DNA of 64,000 bases from Porodaedalea pini (Eukaryota > Basidiomycota > Agaricomycetes > Hymenochaetales > Hymenochaetaceae), in assembly GCA_002794775.1 (NCBI GenBank), contig NBAY01000010.1:930001-994000 (forward strand), written 5' to 3'. The first letter of the stretch is position 1. Every line of letters starts with the position of its first letter. Under the pieces are notes generated by a model that ran no database searches, was not told the DNA's origin, and saw nothing but the letters and a program-made list of their open reading frames with translations. Of the stretch, positions 47,254-58,108 are shown piece by piece. The translations under genes were made by a program, and so were the position numbers.

Positions 47254-48716
47254 ATGGCCTCCATAAACATCGACCCGCCCGTCTCAACACCTGCCCATGA
47301 ATGGGCCGCTGACACTGCCGACGCCCTCCATAGCACCTCCTCAGCTAAGACCACGCAGCCGTCAAACCCAATGACGACTTCTGCTCTCGAGGGCGGACCG
47401 GCCTCAGTGGCTTCTACACCTGGGCTCGATGTCCCCGGATCCTTCCCGCGCGAATCTCGCACGCAGACGCAGCCGTCTGCTGCCGACGACCGCACGCCGC
47501 ACGCCGCGGCGACTCATCTCGCGGATGCCGCACCGCCCAAGTCCACTGCAGAATGGCAGGATACTGCACGCGGATATTTGCCAAATGTTGATATGCAGCG
47601 TGCAGTGAACACTGCAAGGTCATATCTGCCTGAGAGCGTCTTCGGCGCGGTCGACTCTGTCCTGCGTACGTTGTCTTTCTCGCATTGTGAACCCTCACCT
47701 TTTGCTGATCAAAGTAATAGCGGCAAGCATGACGAATGGAACACAAACCGAAAAGAACCTGGACCCGACCTCGGGCGCAAAGCCCGCCGCTGCTGCTCCT
47801 CTGAGTCCCGGATCCACGACCCTCGATAATGCATCGACGACCGCACTTCCGTCCTCTACGCGTACAGGGTCCTACACGTCCAACATCTCTGGAGGTGGGA
47901 TGCGCACCCCTTCTGTAGGTCCAAATGCCGAGCTGGGGAATACGTTGGGTACGTTCTTATGTATCATTATCCCTTCCTTCACTAACGCGTCTTTTGTTTA
48001 TAGATCAAACTTCAGCAGCCAAACCCAGCACCACCACTACTGAGTCCTCCTCTGGCATCCCAATCAGCTCAACCTCGAGCACGTCTGCTGCGCCTGTCCC
48101 TGGCGCATCATCGAAGACAACATCTTCGCGCGTCAACGCCGCTAATACGGCTATTGCGATGCACACTTTGCCGACGCCGCCGGCATCGAAGGACATCTCT
48201 CCAGCTACATCGAATACATCGTCCGCGCACCCACCGGGTCTCTCTACCTCCGCGTCACAGAATGCCCCCGATAGCGCTTTCCCTTCTTCTAACGGCGGCT
48301 CGCGCGTCGCAGGTTCAGACGCCAATGTCGCCGGCTCGAAGCAGGGTCCGACACCCCCGCCCAAAGACGAGTCCTCTTCGCATGAGAAGGAAAACACGAA
48401 AGAGGCGGCGTCCGCGTCTCAACCAACGGTAAACACTACTCCTGGACAAGACCATGTTATGGGTGGCGCGGCCGTGCGCGCGCGCGTTCCTGGAACCGCA
48501 CCTGTAGGTGGGGACGGCGCGGATTCTCCCGTTTCGCCGAAGTCGTCGCTCTCCGACGCGCACCTGCACGAGGATGGCGAGACGGGCGGAGCGACAGTGC
48601 GGACAGCGAGTGGGACGGCGAGCTCGAGCGAAGGCAGCGTGGGTGGGAAGAAAGAGGGACGCGTGAAGGGCCTGGTGCACAAAGTGAAGGACAAGCTCTC
48701 GCACCATGGGCACTGA
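47254..48716 (+). CDS. Low-complexity Ser/Thr/Ala-rich protein with basic helical tail
   Basis: Exons 47254-47665, 47721-47948 and 48004-48716 join in phase (both introns 55 nt) to 450 residues. It starts MASINIDPPVSTPAHEWAAD. The middle is Ser, Thr, Ala and Pro-rich with no domain (TTTTESSSGIPISSTSSTSA). Near residue 110 there is an amphipathic stretch, DTARGYLPNVDMQRAVNTAR, then SYLPESVFGAVDSVL. The last 20 residues, GRVKGLVHKVKDKLSHHGH, form a basic amphipathic helix. Both features recur in mushroom proteins of unknown role. The helices could bind membranes, but this is a guess. The gene looks intact, with good donor sites (GTACGT in both introns). Confidence 0.72.
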
Positions 48717-49030
48717 GCCTTGGTTATGATGTGATCGGGATAGATAATAGGACAAGCAGTCGGACATTCTGGTGTATTATAATGTTTTGTTCCTTGTGTA
48801 TGTTTCGGATCTTGTGTCGTTCGGCTTGTAGGCTTGTTTAGCGTATGTGTAGAGAAAATGTAACTGGTTTCCTCTCGAGTTATTTGTCAAGATTTGAGTC
48901 CATTAGGTCCGCTCTTGTGGGGTTGGGATGACGGAGCGACTAGTTTTATTAAGTGGGCGTACATCGAAAAATGTTATATACAAGAGAACATGCATTGATA
49001 AAGGAACAGAAAACTCAGTGTCACGCTTAA
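48717..49030. other. Short intergenic
   Basis: 3' flank of the low-complexity gene; no gene of its own. Confidence 0.4.
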
Positions 49031-49624
49031 TCACTGGAAGAAAGGATAACCAGCCGCCTCTAGTTTTTGTGTAATGGGCTTGTTCCAACTTCGGAATAGT
49101 TGAGGGGGGACCTGAAATGTACCGTAAGTCAGTGGTTCGGCAACTACAGCCTCAAGCACTCTGGATTTCCTTCGCTCTCGGAGAGATAAGAAATTGCAAT
49201 GAGTTCTGGTGCCCTAACTTGAAGGCCAGATGGGCGCACCTTCCAGCCGAGTATTGAGTTAGCGTGAGCTTGAGTGCCTATCCTGTGGAAATTCATGCCA
49301 AGCGTGCGCACCTGTCGGAGTCGATACGACTTGCCAGGTCCTGCATCTTTGAAGATTTCAGAAGTGATTCCACAAGCAACCGGCCTACTGTATGCGTCAC
49401 AGGCCCCAAATTAGGCAACCAGAGTGTGACATGTGAAGCAAGCGAACGAGAGGTCGAAAGATATCGACAGTACTGGTGAGCTCTGCGGATAGGTACATGT
49501 GGCACTCTACATGAAGAAAAAAAGGGAGCATCGGATCTGGCACCTTGGCACACTTCTTCAGCACCTGCAGGACACTTACCTCTGGATCCGCCGCATTCTC
49601 GGTGAAGCGGCCCACGTTACGCAT
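49031..49624 (-). CDS. Possible multi-exon gene, product unknown
   Basis: Minus-strand pieces look like exons: MRNVGRFTENAADPE (ATG 49624, followed by a GTAAGT donor), then ASHVTLWLPNLGPVTHTVGR, LLVESLLKSSKMQDLASRID, and QVPPQLFRSWNKPITQKLEA with AGYPFFQ and a stop at 49031. They lie in several frames that need introns, which I did not resolve. The final segment has the tidy look of a real C-terminus, but I do not recognise a family. Confidence 0.28.
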
Positions 49625-50035
49625 TACGGTTGATTAACTACACCTGCCTACAGTAGCCCGAGGAGGTTGCAGCAGAATCCGAACTCTTAGCTTGTCTGTT
49701 CCTGATCAAGACCATGGCATGCTGCTCCCCTTGTTCGATTGAGCTTGCAGTATTCGTCCTTGTATATCAGTTACAAGGTACGGGTGTATGAAGTAAATGG
49801 CGCCTGACTCCCTCCCGCCCTGGCCTTTCTTCGTCCTGAGAATCAGATGCGAATTTCAAAAATAGCTAGGCACATCCAGTTTCAACATCTCACCAGAGTA
49901 TCGCACGAATGGCGAAATTTTGCCGGAGAATTCCAGTACACTCTAGGCCATGAACAGCGCTACTGCAAGCTGACAGTAGAAGATAAAAGGGTAGAAGCTC
50001 AACTAGCTCTCACCTCAGAGTCCAACTCTTTTGCA
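49625..50035. other. Promoter region of the next gene
   Basis: No gene recognised. Confidence 0.35.
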
Positions 50036-50865
50036 ATGCAGCTCCTCCGTGCTCTCGCTTCCACCGTCCTCCTTCTCTGTGCCGCTCCTGCTCTCACACA
50101 GATCCCGCCTGTCTACTACCCACCCGATGGGACGTACTTCATCTACAATGTCCAGTTTCAGCGCTTTTTCAGCAACAAGGATCTAGTGAATACCGAGGGA
50201 AACCCGATCATTGGGTGGCCGCTCACAGCAGCAGAGAAATTTACGGACCAGCAGGTCCGTCAAGCGTTCTTGTGAAGATTCACTGGCATTAACAGCTTCT
50301 CTTACCCCAGTTTAACATTCTTAACACTGCTCCGGATGGCCAGAGAATAACGATACGCGTTCTGGGGATGGAGGAAGTAAATTCGTTGGGCGGTTTTGTT
50401 CATATTGACAATTCCATATGTACAAACCTTCTGTGATCATTTCTTCTGCTTTGTTGACTGGCGTCCCATCATGTCTCGCGGAGCAGGTTTCCAAGCTCGT
50501 CAACAGCGCATCCTCGGACTTCTGGAGCTTGCAGCCAGTCCCTGAGAAGGCGCTACAGTTCATGTGTGTGCTGTTCTCCTCTATGCTATCTGTCTGATGC
50601 TGAGCATGACTGACTACTTCTGCAGGATCATAGAAGAGGACCTTGCGATCACTCTTGATGATGGGACGGTAATTGCCACTCCTTATTACTTGGAATCACT
50701 AGCTAACTCTGGTCATTCACATAGACGTCCAACGCAAACGATATAGGGGCGCAACTCTCCGCGGAGACTATTGATCTTTCCGCACTCAACCAGCGCTGGA
50801 TCTTTGTCCCTGTCGACCAGATCGACACATTCGACCAGGAGAACAATGTCCCTCTCAATGGATGA
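50036..50865 (+). CDS. Small secreted protein, possibly beta-trefoil protease-inhibitor-like
   Basis: Five exons: ATG at 50036, introns at 50255-50310, about 50377-50487 and two more, stop TGA 50863-50865. The signal peptide is LRALASTVLLLCAAPALT. The mature part begins PVYYPPDGTYFIYNVQFQRF and goes on WPLTAAEKFTDQQ, RITIRVLGMEE, SSDFWSLQPVPEKALQF, EEDLAITLDDGT, LSALNQRWIFVPVDQ and FDQENNVPLNG. The GxYxIxN start, W residues about forty apart and WxFxPV near the end fit a beta-trefoil of the mushroom I66 protease-inhibitor kind. This rests on pattern only. No catalytic residues are seen. The gene appears intact. Confidence 0.55.
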
Positions 50866-51403
50866 GTCAGAGGCGTTTAATCGAATTAGCTGGAAGAGAG
50901 GCACCGATTCCACTCTAGGACCGCTTTTTCAGTCCTTAGGACCTCAATAACATCTGCCTTGTGAGGTCCTGCTTCGTACTTGAGAGTGTATTTTCATCAG
51001 ACGCTGCTCCGGCCTAATGTGATCACCGCATGAGAGACTGTTCAGCTGACACCTATGCAGAGAGCTCTAATATCGAACCTTCAGCACAGATTCAAATGCT
51101 GATGAGCAGCAATCATCGATGCCTGGACGTTGGTGGAACCCTGTAACCCTGTTTATCCCCTCCGTCTAATTCGATTCGTCCAACAAAAACATATTATCTG
51201 CTAGCACCAAATTCCGATGTGACAAACCTAGATTGCCGAGACCGCGAGCGTTCCCAGGTCAGCTGCAGCGGCATAGTTGTGCGCCTTCTTCCTAACTATT
51301 CTGCTGTGTTTGCTACAGCAGTCATTGGGCTTGGACATGCATCGCCCAAAACACTTGATTCCATTCCATCACAGTCACAGTCTCATCCGTCCGAGATGAG
51401 AAT
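50866..51403. other. Intergenic
   Basis: No gene recognised. Confidence 0.4.
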
Positions 51404-51712
51404 GAGGTAGCTTGCGACATGAAATATTGATGAGCGTATAATGAGGCTGTCAGCATTATTCAGAAGAGTTGAGCATGTACGGAAATGTAGGCTTCCTTTC
51501 AGTAGTCGCTTCTCATCCACGATAAAGCCAACTTCAGTGAGTTCCGTATTTACAAGCTCTATGTACCAATTCATTTCAGTACTAGAATTTCTGTGAGATA
51601 GTACGTATGGCAATGTACGACGTGCTTGCTTCAGACGTTGTCCATCCTCCAAGTGTAGATCTCCCTCGGATGGCCTTCAGACAGGATATGTGCACGCGTA
51701 TCGATATTTCGA
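51404..51712 (-). pseudogene. Relic of the 2H phosphoesterase gene (exon-intron-exon)
   Basis: The minus strand reads ELVNTELTEVGFIVDEKRLL and then RTCSTLLNNA, against ELVNTEFSNAGFVVDEKRPL and RTCSTLLNNA of the gene at 62.7-64 kb. The second stretch lies in an intron of that gene, so DNA, not RNA, was copied. Nearby DNA also matches (GGCCATCCGAGG..., TCATCAATATTTC). The relic lacks both HxT motifs in a readable frame. Confidence 0.78.
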
Positions 51713-52182
51713 TCTGGCTTTGTAAATTGTAATGTTCAAATGTGGTAAGTGGGCATTCCTTGCGCAGATCATGAAGAATGTGCAGCTGCGAGGAATTGAG
51801 AAGGACAAGTGCAGCAGAGAGTTTTCAGAGTCCTATTCTTGTTCTAATCTGACTTAGGTGTGTTTTGCTTGAGGGGTGTGGCAGATGGAGGTAGAGCAAT
51901 GAGGCAAGTGATCCTCCGATGATCAGACAATAAAACTCCTAAACATCAACTATACCTTGATTCTACAATAGGGAAATTGAGTTACTGTTGGCTACTCTAA
52001 GCACCTTCACGCTATAACAATGCTATATACAGCCATGTTTTGAAGCTTTCAATGCCTCATTACCTCATTACAGTACAATATAGAAGCCATATACAGAAAG
52101 CTGTAGTCGTAAATACGTCAGCTGTCTGGAGCCCTAACTGTCACACAAATTCATTTGGATCCCTTTTGCCAAAGGCAAACAG

Positions 52183-52274
52183 CATCCTGTGGTGCAGTGG
52201 GAGCACACTCAGTTCAAGTTACATGCAGTCTGCAGTCAACTGAGAGGTCCCCAGTTCAATCCTGGGTGGGACCA
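52183..52274 (+). tRNA. tRNA-like cloverleaf with an intron (tRNA pseudogene or SINE head)
   Basis: D stem GTGC/GCAC (52192-52195, 52203-52206), anticodon stem CTCAG/CTGAG (52208-52212, 52240-52244) and T stem CCCAG/CTGGG with loop TTCAATC (52250-52266) are all perfect. The A box TGGTGCAGTGG fits the consensus. Between the anticodon stem halves is a 27-nt loop, as if a 20-nt intron sat after base 37, giving anticodon CAA. The variable loop is short (5 nt), unlike tRNA-Leu. The acceptor stem pairs poorly (5 of 7, two of them wobble). So it is tRNA-derived, but probably not a working tRNA-Leu. Confidence 0.55.
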
Positions 52275-53012
52275 CTAGTCGTGTAATGTCTTCCTTTTAC
52301 AAATTCTTTTGATTCAGACCATGACTTGAGAAAAAATCATCATGGAGAGGGGTGGGCCCTTGTTGAGTAAATTGACATACCATGAGCATCGAAAAACACC
52401 CTACCAGTTGAAAAGTAGCAGCCTATCTTGTCTATAACTTTGTTGCCACGATTTCCAGGTCAACAATTCTATCGTAACCTTGGCCTTTGGCTTATCATTT
52501 TGGAAATAGCTAATTATTAACTATGTTGACTTGCCTCCAGTCTCTGCTAGCTGGGATAGCCAACTGTCGTCTTATTGTAGGTGTTTTTCTGTTGCTTTCT
52601 GTTCTATTTCTCAATGTGTGATTTTGTTATAGGCCTCCCTTCAGACTACAGTGCAAAGCGACATAACCTGATAACTCAAAACACATGAACTCCTAACTCT
52701 ATTACGTTGTTTAGCCTTGTAATTACATAGATAGGTAGCTATGTTGATTAGCTATAGAAATTATTAAGAGACATATTTTTTTTCTAAGGAGCGAAACTTT
52801 CGGTACCAAGATTTGAAAGAGAATATTTATACACACCTGTGATGGTTTTGAGATAAGGGTTTAGTCCCCCTAGATCGACCTCAGTCCTCATTTCTTGCCT
52901 CCATCACCATTCAGCATTGTTCTGGCTGCTCTGGCTGCTCTGGTTTATGTTCTGTCTTGGTCAAAACTTGCTTTTTTCAGAAAGAGTAGGGAAAGTATAA
53001 TAAAACACTTGG

Positions 53013-55020
53013 GGACAGGTGTCGACTCAGGGGTGCAAGTACAAAGGGTGACCGGTGAAACGTGCCTAAATGCAGTCAGGGCACAAAGGACAGCTACAAT
53101 CATGATGACCTGAGGATGGAACCTCACCAGTGTGGATGGAAATAAAAACAATTCATCGAGACGATTCTGAATCTGAAGATATCTCAAGAAATGGTGCAGA
53201 ATTGATGGGGATACAGTGATTTGCACTGTTGCAGCTGGTGGAATGCATGAAATGCATGGAGCTGAAAAGTATGATGACAGCTTGGGATCATGCATAATAA
53301 GATAGAGATCAAAACAGATTAATGATGAGATTAAGAATCTGAAAAGAGCTCAAGAATGGGTTTAGAAACAAAAGTGGTATGGCAAAAGCAAGATTTGACC
53401 AAGATAGAACAACACTGAACGATGGCAGGGATGAGAACTGAAGACCGGGATCAATTCAGGGGAACTAAACTTGTATTTATGAGAGGTTACATGAATGTTT
53501 AAATAAGCAACAGAGGGTTGAGCCTCTGAGTGGTGTACAAAGAAGGACACAGAGGCAATAGAAACAGACTAGAGGCTGGAGCCAAACAAAACAAAACGAC
53601 CAGAACTCGGAGCTGGAACTCAAGAATATGAACAAATAAGCCTTGAGAGGGATGGAACAATACTAGATGTGATCTGAAACAGACTTTGGCGGCTCACCTG
53701 CGTAGAACTAAGTTATATGCATCGAGTTAATCTAGTCAAACGCTGAAACCATCCTGTAATTCATTCTGGAATAAATATAAAGCTATACTGAGTCGAGTTG
53801 AACCTAATAGAGCTGATTCTGAGGGCAATGGCATTGGGATCTCTATATTGATTCCCAAACTCTGTTTGGATTCTTAATCTCGTCAACAAGCTGTTTTTAT
53901 TTCCATTTTATTTAGCATGTTTTAAAGGATACAATGTTGTATATATTGAATGAATTCCTTGCATTAGAAAGCAGCAAGACGGATAGGTCAAAAAACTTTA
54001 TATCTGGGGAATACAAAGGGAAGTGGGTGCACATTGATTTAGGAAAGGTGATGGTAAATGTTTTGCTGGAATACTGGTCTTACCCAAGATATAGACAGCA
54101 TGATTGCAGTCTCTTGAAATGCTGAAAATGAAAATGCATGTTGAAGTATACAAGAGCTGCTCTATGAAAAAGTGGGCCCTGGTGTGGAGATCCTGATGCC
54201 GCTAGCCTCAGAATCAGCTCTATTAGGCTCAACTTGACTCAGGACAGTCTTACAAGTATCCCTGACACATTTCAGGACAGTTTCAGTGTTTGGCTGGATT
54301 AACTGGATGCATACATTTTGGCTCTGTACCGGTGAGCCACTGAAGTTTGTTTTGGGTCACATCTGGTATTGTTCCGAGCCTCCGGAAGCTTAATTGCTCA
54401 AGTTCTCGAGTTCCAGGTATTTTGTTTTGTTTGGCTAGAGCCTCCGGTCTGTCTTTGTGTCCTTTGTACGCTGCTCAGAGGCCTAACCCTCTGTCGGTTA
54501 TTTAAACACTCATGTAAATGTCTCAGAAATACAAGTTTAGTTCCCCTGAGTCAGTCCCAGTCTTTGGTTCTCATCTCTGTTGCCATTCAGTGTCATTCCA
54601 TCCACCCCATCCGTTTTTGGTCAAATCTTGCTTTCACTATATTGCCCCAGTTCTAAACCAATTCTCAAGCTCTCTTCAGATTCTTAATCTTGTCAACAAT
54701 CACTTTCAATCACTTTTTTGTTTTGCACAGTTCCGAGCCCGCATCATAGAGCTACTAAAAAATAGCTTTTCAGTTCTGGGAGCTCCGTGCATTCCGCCAG
54801 CCACAACAGTGCAACCACCATATCTCCATCAATTCAGCATTGTGTCTTGAGATCATTTCAGATTCAGAATTGTCTCGATGAATCATTTTGATTTCTGTCT
54901 TCACTGGTGAGTTTCTGAGCCTGGGTTGTCAAGGTCGTAGTTGCTCTTTGTACTCCAACTGCATTTAGGCACATTTTGCCAGTCGCCCTCTGTACTCGCA
55001 CCCCTGAGTCAACATCTAGC
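53013..55020. repeat. Two ~1 kb related sequences in inverted orientation
   Basis: The left arm (about 53013-53860) and the right arm (about 54170-55020) are reverse complements with many substitutions and indels. Example pairs: GTCGACTCAGGGGTGCAAGT versus the complement of CTCGCACCCCTGAGTCAAC, and CCTAATAGAGCTGATTCTGA versus TCAGAATCAGCTCTATTAGG. The arms share an LTR-like stretch (TTATTTAAACA..., TACAAGTTTAGTTCCCCTGA). A third short copy seems to begin at 52908. The central 300 nt are not repeated. This suggests two insertions of one element family in opposite directions, or an old inverted duplication. Confidence 0.75.
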
Positions 55021-56259
55021 CCTGAGTATTCCTCTACACTTCCCTACACTTCCTGACACTATCCCCTCCACCAGACACATTAGAGTGAACCCCCAGTGGC
55101 CGAACTCAACCAGGTCTGAGTCCCCCTGCAGACCCATACCATCGCCTTTCACTAGTAGCAAAAAAAGTACTATATATACATGTGTTTTTTGAATGATAAT
55201 ATAGAGAGAGAGTATGTATGCATGAGATAAGTTATATGGAAATAGAGAATGGAGAAATGAGGAGATGAGGATGGGTGAGTGGGAGTCAATGGGTGAGTGA
55301 ATGTAGTATATGCTTGTACAGGACGAAATTTGTGTCAGATTGTTGGATTTTTATTATAGAAAGATATATTTTATACTTTAATATTTTTTAGAATGCAGAT
55401 CTATGCTTATTAGAGTCAACAGGAGTGTTGAATAGTGGTTTGAGGAAGGGAGGAAGGGTGGTGGGCACGACGCGTCTCACGCTGATCATTAATGTCCAAA
55501 TTGGGTAAGTCACTTCAACGTGTTCCCCCCCTCCTTGTCAAATTTTTTGCTCGTTAACTACACTAACAATTTTAATATAACTTTGCAGGTGTACTCATTA
55601 GATGGTGTCCTAACTGAATATGAAAAAAAATTGGAGAAAAATCTGGGACAAAAAAAGTACTGTACGTTTTATGGCCATAGTAAAGATGAGGGGGCAGCGG
55701 AACTGACTCTAAAAATGCTTGTTGATGAAGCGCTTGCGATAAGGGAACAGCTGGAGACGCTGGGTGAGAGGATGAGTGAGAAGACAGAGGAGGTCATTGT
55801 AGAGAGTTCTTCTCCATCTGCATGACAAGAAAAATAGACCTCTAGCGTGCTGCGTTGTGAATGCATCTCCTTTTAGCTTCTGCGCCACCTCTTGGACTGC
55901 CTCTGAACAGATACATGTCTGCGAGTTCCTTACCCTTCTCAGCATGTTGTTCGCAGTCGAGGAGCGATTCACCGAGTGAGACTGAGACTGTGTCATGTTC
56001 AGTGGGGAGCTGTCTCCTTCATGTTTTCAATCACCTCATTGATCTGTCACTAAGCGTAGTACAGGTGCTGGTACAGGTGCAACATGATGATGGGAAATCT
56101 CTTCTGATGCGTCTCCCCAACCTTGCACATTTCATTTCTCCACAACGGGACCATACAATTTTCTGAAACTTTGTACACATGTAGAGGAGGGTGTGTTCTA
56201 AATGAATCTATAAAAAAAATCAAAAAAATAGGACAGGCATGTATTATGATATGTAGTTT

Positions 56260-57037
56260 TTAGATACTGTAAAGAATTAGATTAGTTGCTTCGACTCCTG
56301 TAGCGAGAAGCCCATGTTGACTGACTTTCTGTGGGTGCGACTCTGGACAGTCTCCACCATCCGGGTTTCTGCCAACAGGGTACGACATATGGCTCTGATG
56401 GTCATTGGAATCAAGATTTTTTGCCATCCCAGCAGGATGGAAATGTGATCTGAGCACGCAGCCCATCCTTGCAGTTCGTTGTCGGGAATGTGTTGGATGG
56501 TGTCGACGTTCCAGTGTAGTCGAGGCACACAAAGCCGACTGCTTTGTTTGAAGGATCGCTGTCGTTGTAAGATGTACGGTACATGTCACCCGTGACAATA
56601 CGCAAGCCTGCAGGGAAAGCCGAAACGGATGTATTCTTGGTGCCTGGCTCTTGCTTATCTGCTCCATCGTCAGCTACCTCCTTCTCCGAAAATAAGAGAA
56701 CAAAGAAATGCATACAATAAGTGTTGACAAACAGAATCGGCACGAGTGTTAGCGTCCCATTCTCCGTGTTCCGGTGATACAGCTGCGGTGCCCAATAACT
56801 GCTTGAGTCATCTTGCACTGGTGAAGTCATGCATTTGCTTGCTTGCAGACTCTTAGTATTGACGGTTGGCCCGAAGGCGGATGCTCCAATGACGGTGTGG
56901 ACATGTGAGGAGACCTCGCCGGGGCTGATGATCGGGTCAAGGCGGTCGGTGGTGAGCGAACTGTGTGCGAGAATCCAGAACGCTGAAACCCGATGAAAGA
57001 AAAGGAGCACGAGGACAATCGACGAGGGAAAGATCAT
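56260..57037 (-). pseudogene. DUF1996 secreted protein, frameshifted and cut at its 3' end
   Basis: Starts MIFPSSIVLVLLFFHRVSAF (signal peptide) and continues LDPIISPGEVSSHVHTVIGA, SYWAPQLYHRN, FPAGLRIVTGDMYR and AVGFVCLDYTG, then CKDGLRAQITFPSCWDG. All are hallmarks of the DUF1996 family of fungal secreted proteins, whose role is unknown. A run of six A (56421-56426) then shifts the frame; the family sequence resumes as LDSNDHQSHMSYP and GGDCPESHPQKV. After that, where the family should have about 100 more residues, the sequence runs into the repeat-rich region. One intron-like insert (after VPIL) is possible. The gene is broken or, less likely, mis-sequenced. Confidence 0.75.
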
Positions 57038-58108
57038 GGGTAGTATGTGCTGCTAGAGGCCAAACCAGAAACCGGAGACAACTACTTTACATAGGGTCAT
57101 CGGGAGAAGGAAGAGAATGGGCTGAGCATACTTGCGCCTTGGTGATCCAATTGACTACCATGAAGACCGGGGATGTGATAAAAGTGCTCATATATCGACG
57201 CAACATCGCCCAAAGAGCTTCCTTTAGGAGGGAGGATCCGCAAAGATGTGCGGCATTATCTCCGTCTGCTTAGCAAACCGAAGCAAAGCTCGGTATGGCG
57301 GCCCTCAAAATAAGAATCTTCTCAGGCGTCGGAAGCGCAATGATGTGTGCTGAAGTGATACGTTCTAAGTAAAGCAATCTTGCAACATTGCCATGGCCAG
57401 CCTGCCCTACGGTTTATTGGACCTGCGGAAGAGAGATGTTGTTAGGTGATTTGAGGTTATAGTGATTGAAAAGAGAAGTTATACAGACAGACATGACGAG
57501 AGACTACTACTGCTCAGTATCGTGATAAAGAATTTCGCTATCCTTGGCGGTCGAGGGATACGAAATGAGACAGGCGTCTACTGCAGTGAGACTTGATGGG
57601 TGCTTGTAACGAAGAATTTCTCGTCATATTATCCAATCTATTCAGAGCCACGGGGAAGGAAGATTAGTGCCATGACTTGTTTATGGCCATGGCGTCCAAG
57701 GCAAGTTAAAATCTCCGTTGGGCTTGAGGCTTCGGAAGTTGGTTGGCTTTATTGCTCGGAAAGGTGAAAGTATGTTGCACAACTTGAAGTAGATTCTATT
57801 CGGAGTTTCTTCATGAGATGTACCGTGGGGCGGTACTCTCATTAAGTGCTCTGGTGGTGGTATGGTACGTAGTGAACAAAGCAACTTGATCATGAGGAAT
57901 GAGCGACGTGTCGGTCACGTGCCGAAAATCTGCTCTGGTCGAGCATGTAACGCAGCGTCTGCGCCTTCATCCTCATTCTAACGTGTTCTTCGGGCCATCG
58001 ACGCCGTCTCGACTAAATACCGTCCCCAGTGGCCTAAAGCGTAGGAAACTGGTGCCACACAAGTGGTGAGATATCTGAACACGAACGCGCCAGTCATCAA
58101 GTGCAACG
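57038..58108. other. Intergenic between divergent genes
   Basis: About 1.07 kb with no gene recognised; divergent promoters of the DUF1996 gene and Glo3 may lie here. Confidence 0.45.

Larger units (their letters stand above)
51713..56259. other. Gene-poor, repeat-rich region
   Basis: About 4.5 kb of AT-rich DNA holding the tRNA-like sequence (52183-52274) and the inverted repeat pair (about 53013-55020). One open frame at 55535-55825 (reading GVLTEYEKKLEKNLGQKKYC and AIREQLETLGERMSEKTEEV) is charged and coiled-coil-like. It has no recognised function and may belong to an element. Confidence 0.5.

Noticed and set aside
47235..48767. Minus-strand frames opposite the low-complexity gene at 47.3-48.7 kb
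   Set aside because: Explained by biased codon use of the plus-strand gene, which has clean splice sites and a plausible C-terminal helix.
53934..54125. Open frame in the core of the 53-55 kb inverted pair
   Set aside because: Only 63 codons, no known motif; may be chance in AT-rich DNA.
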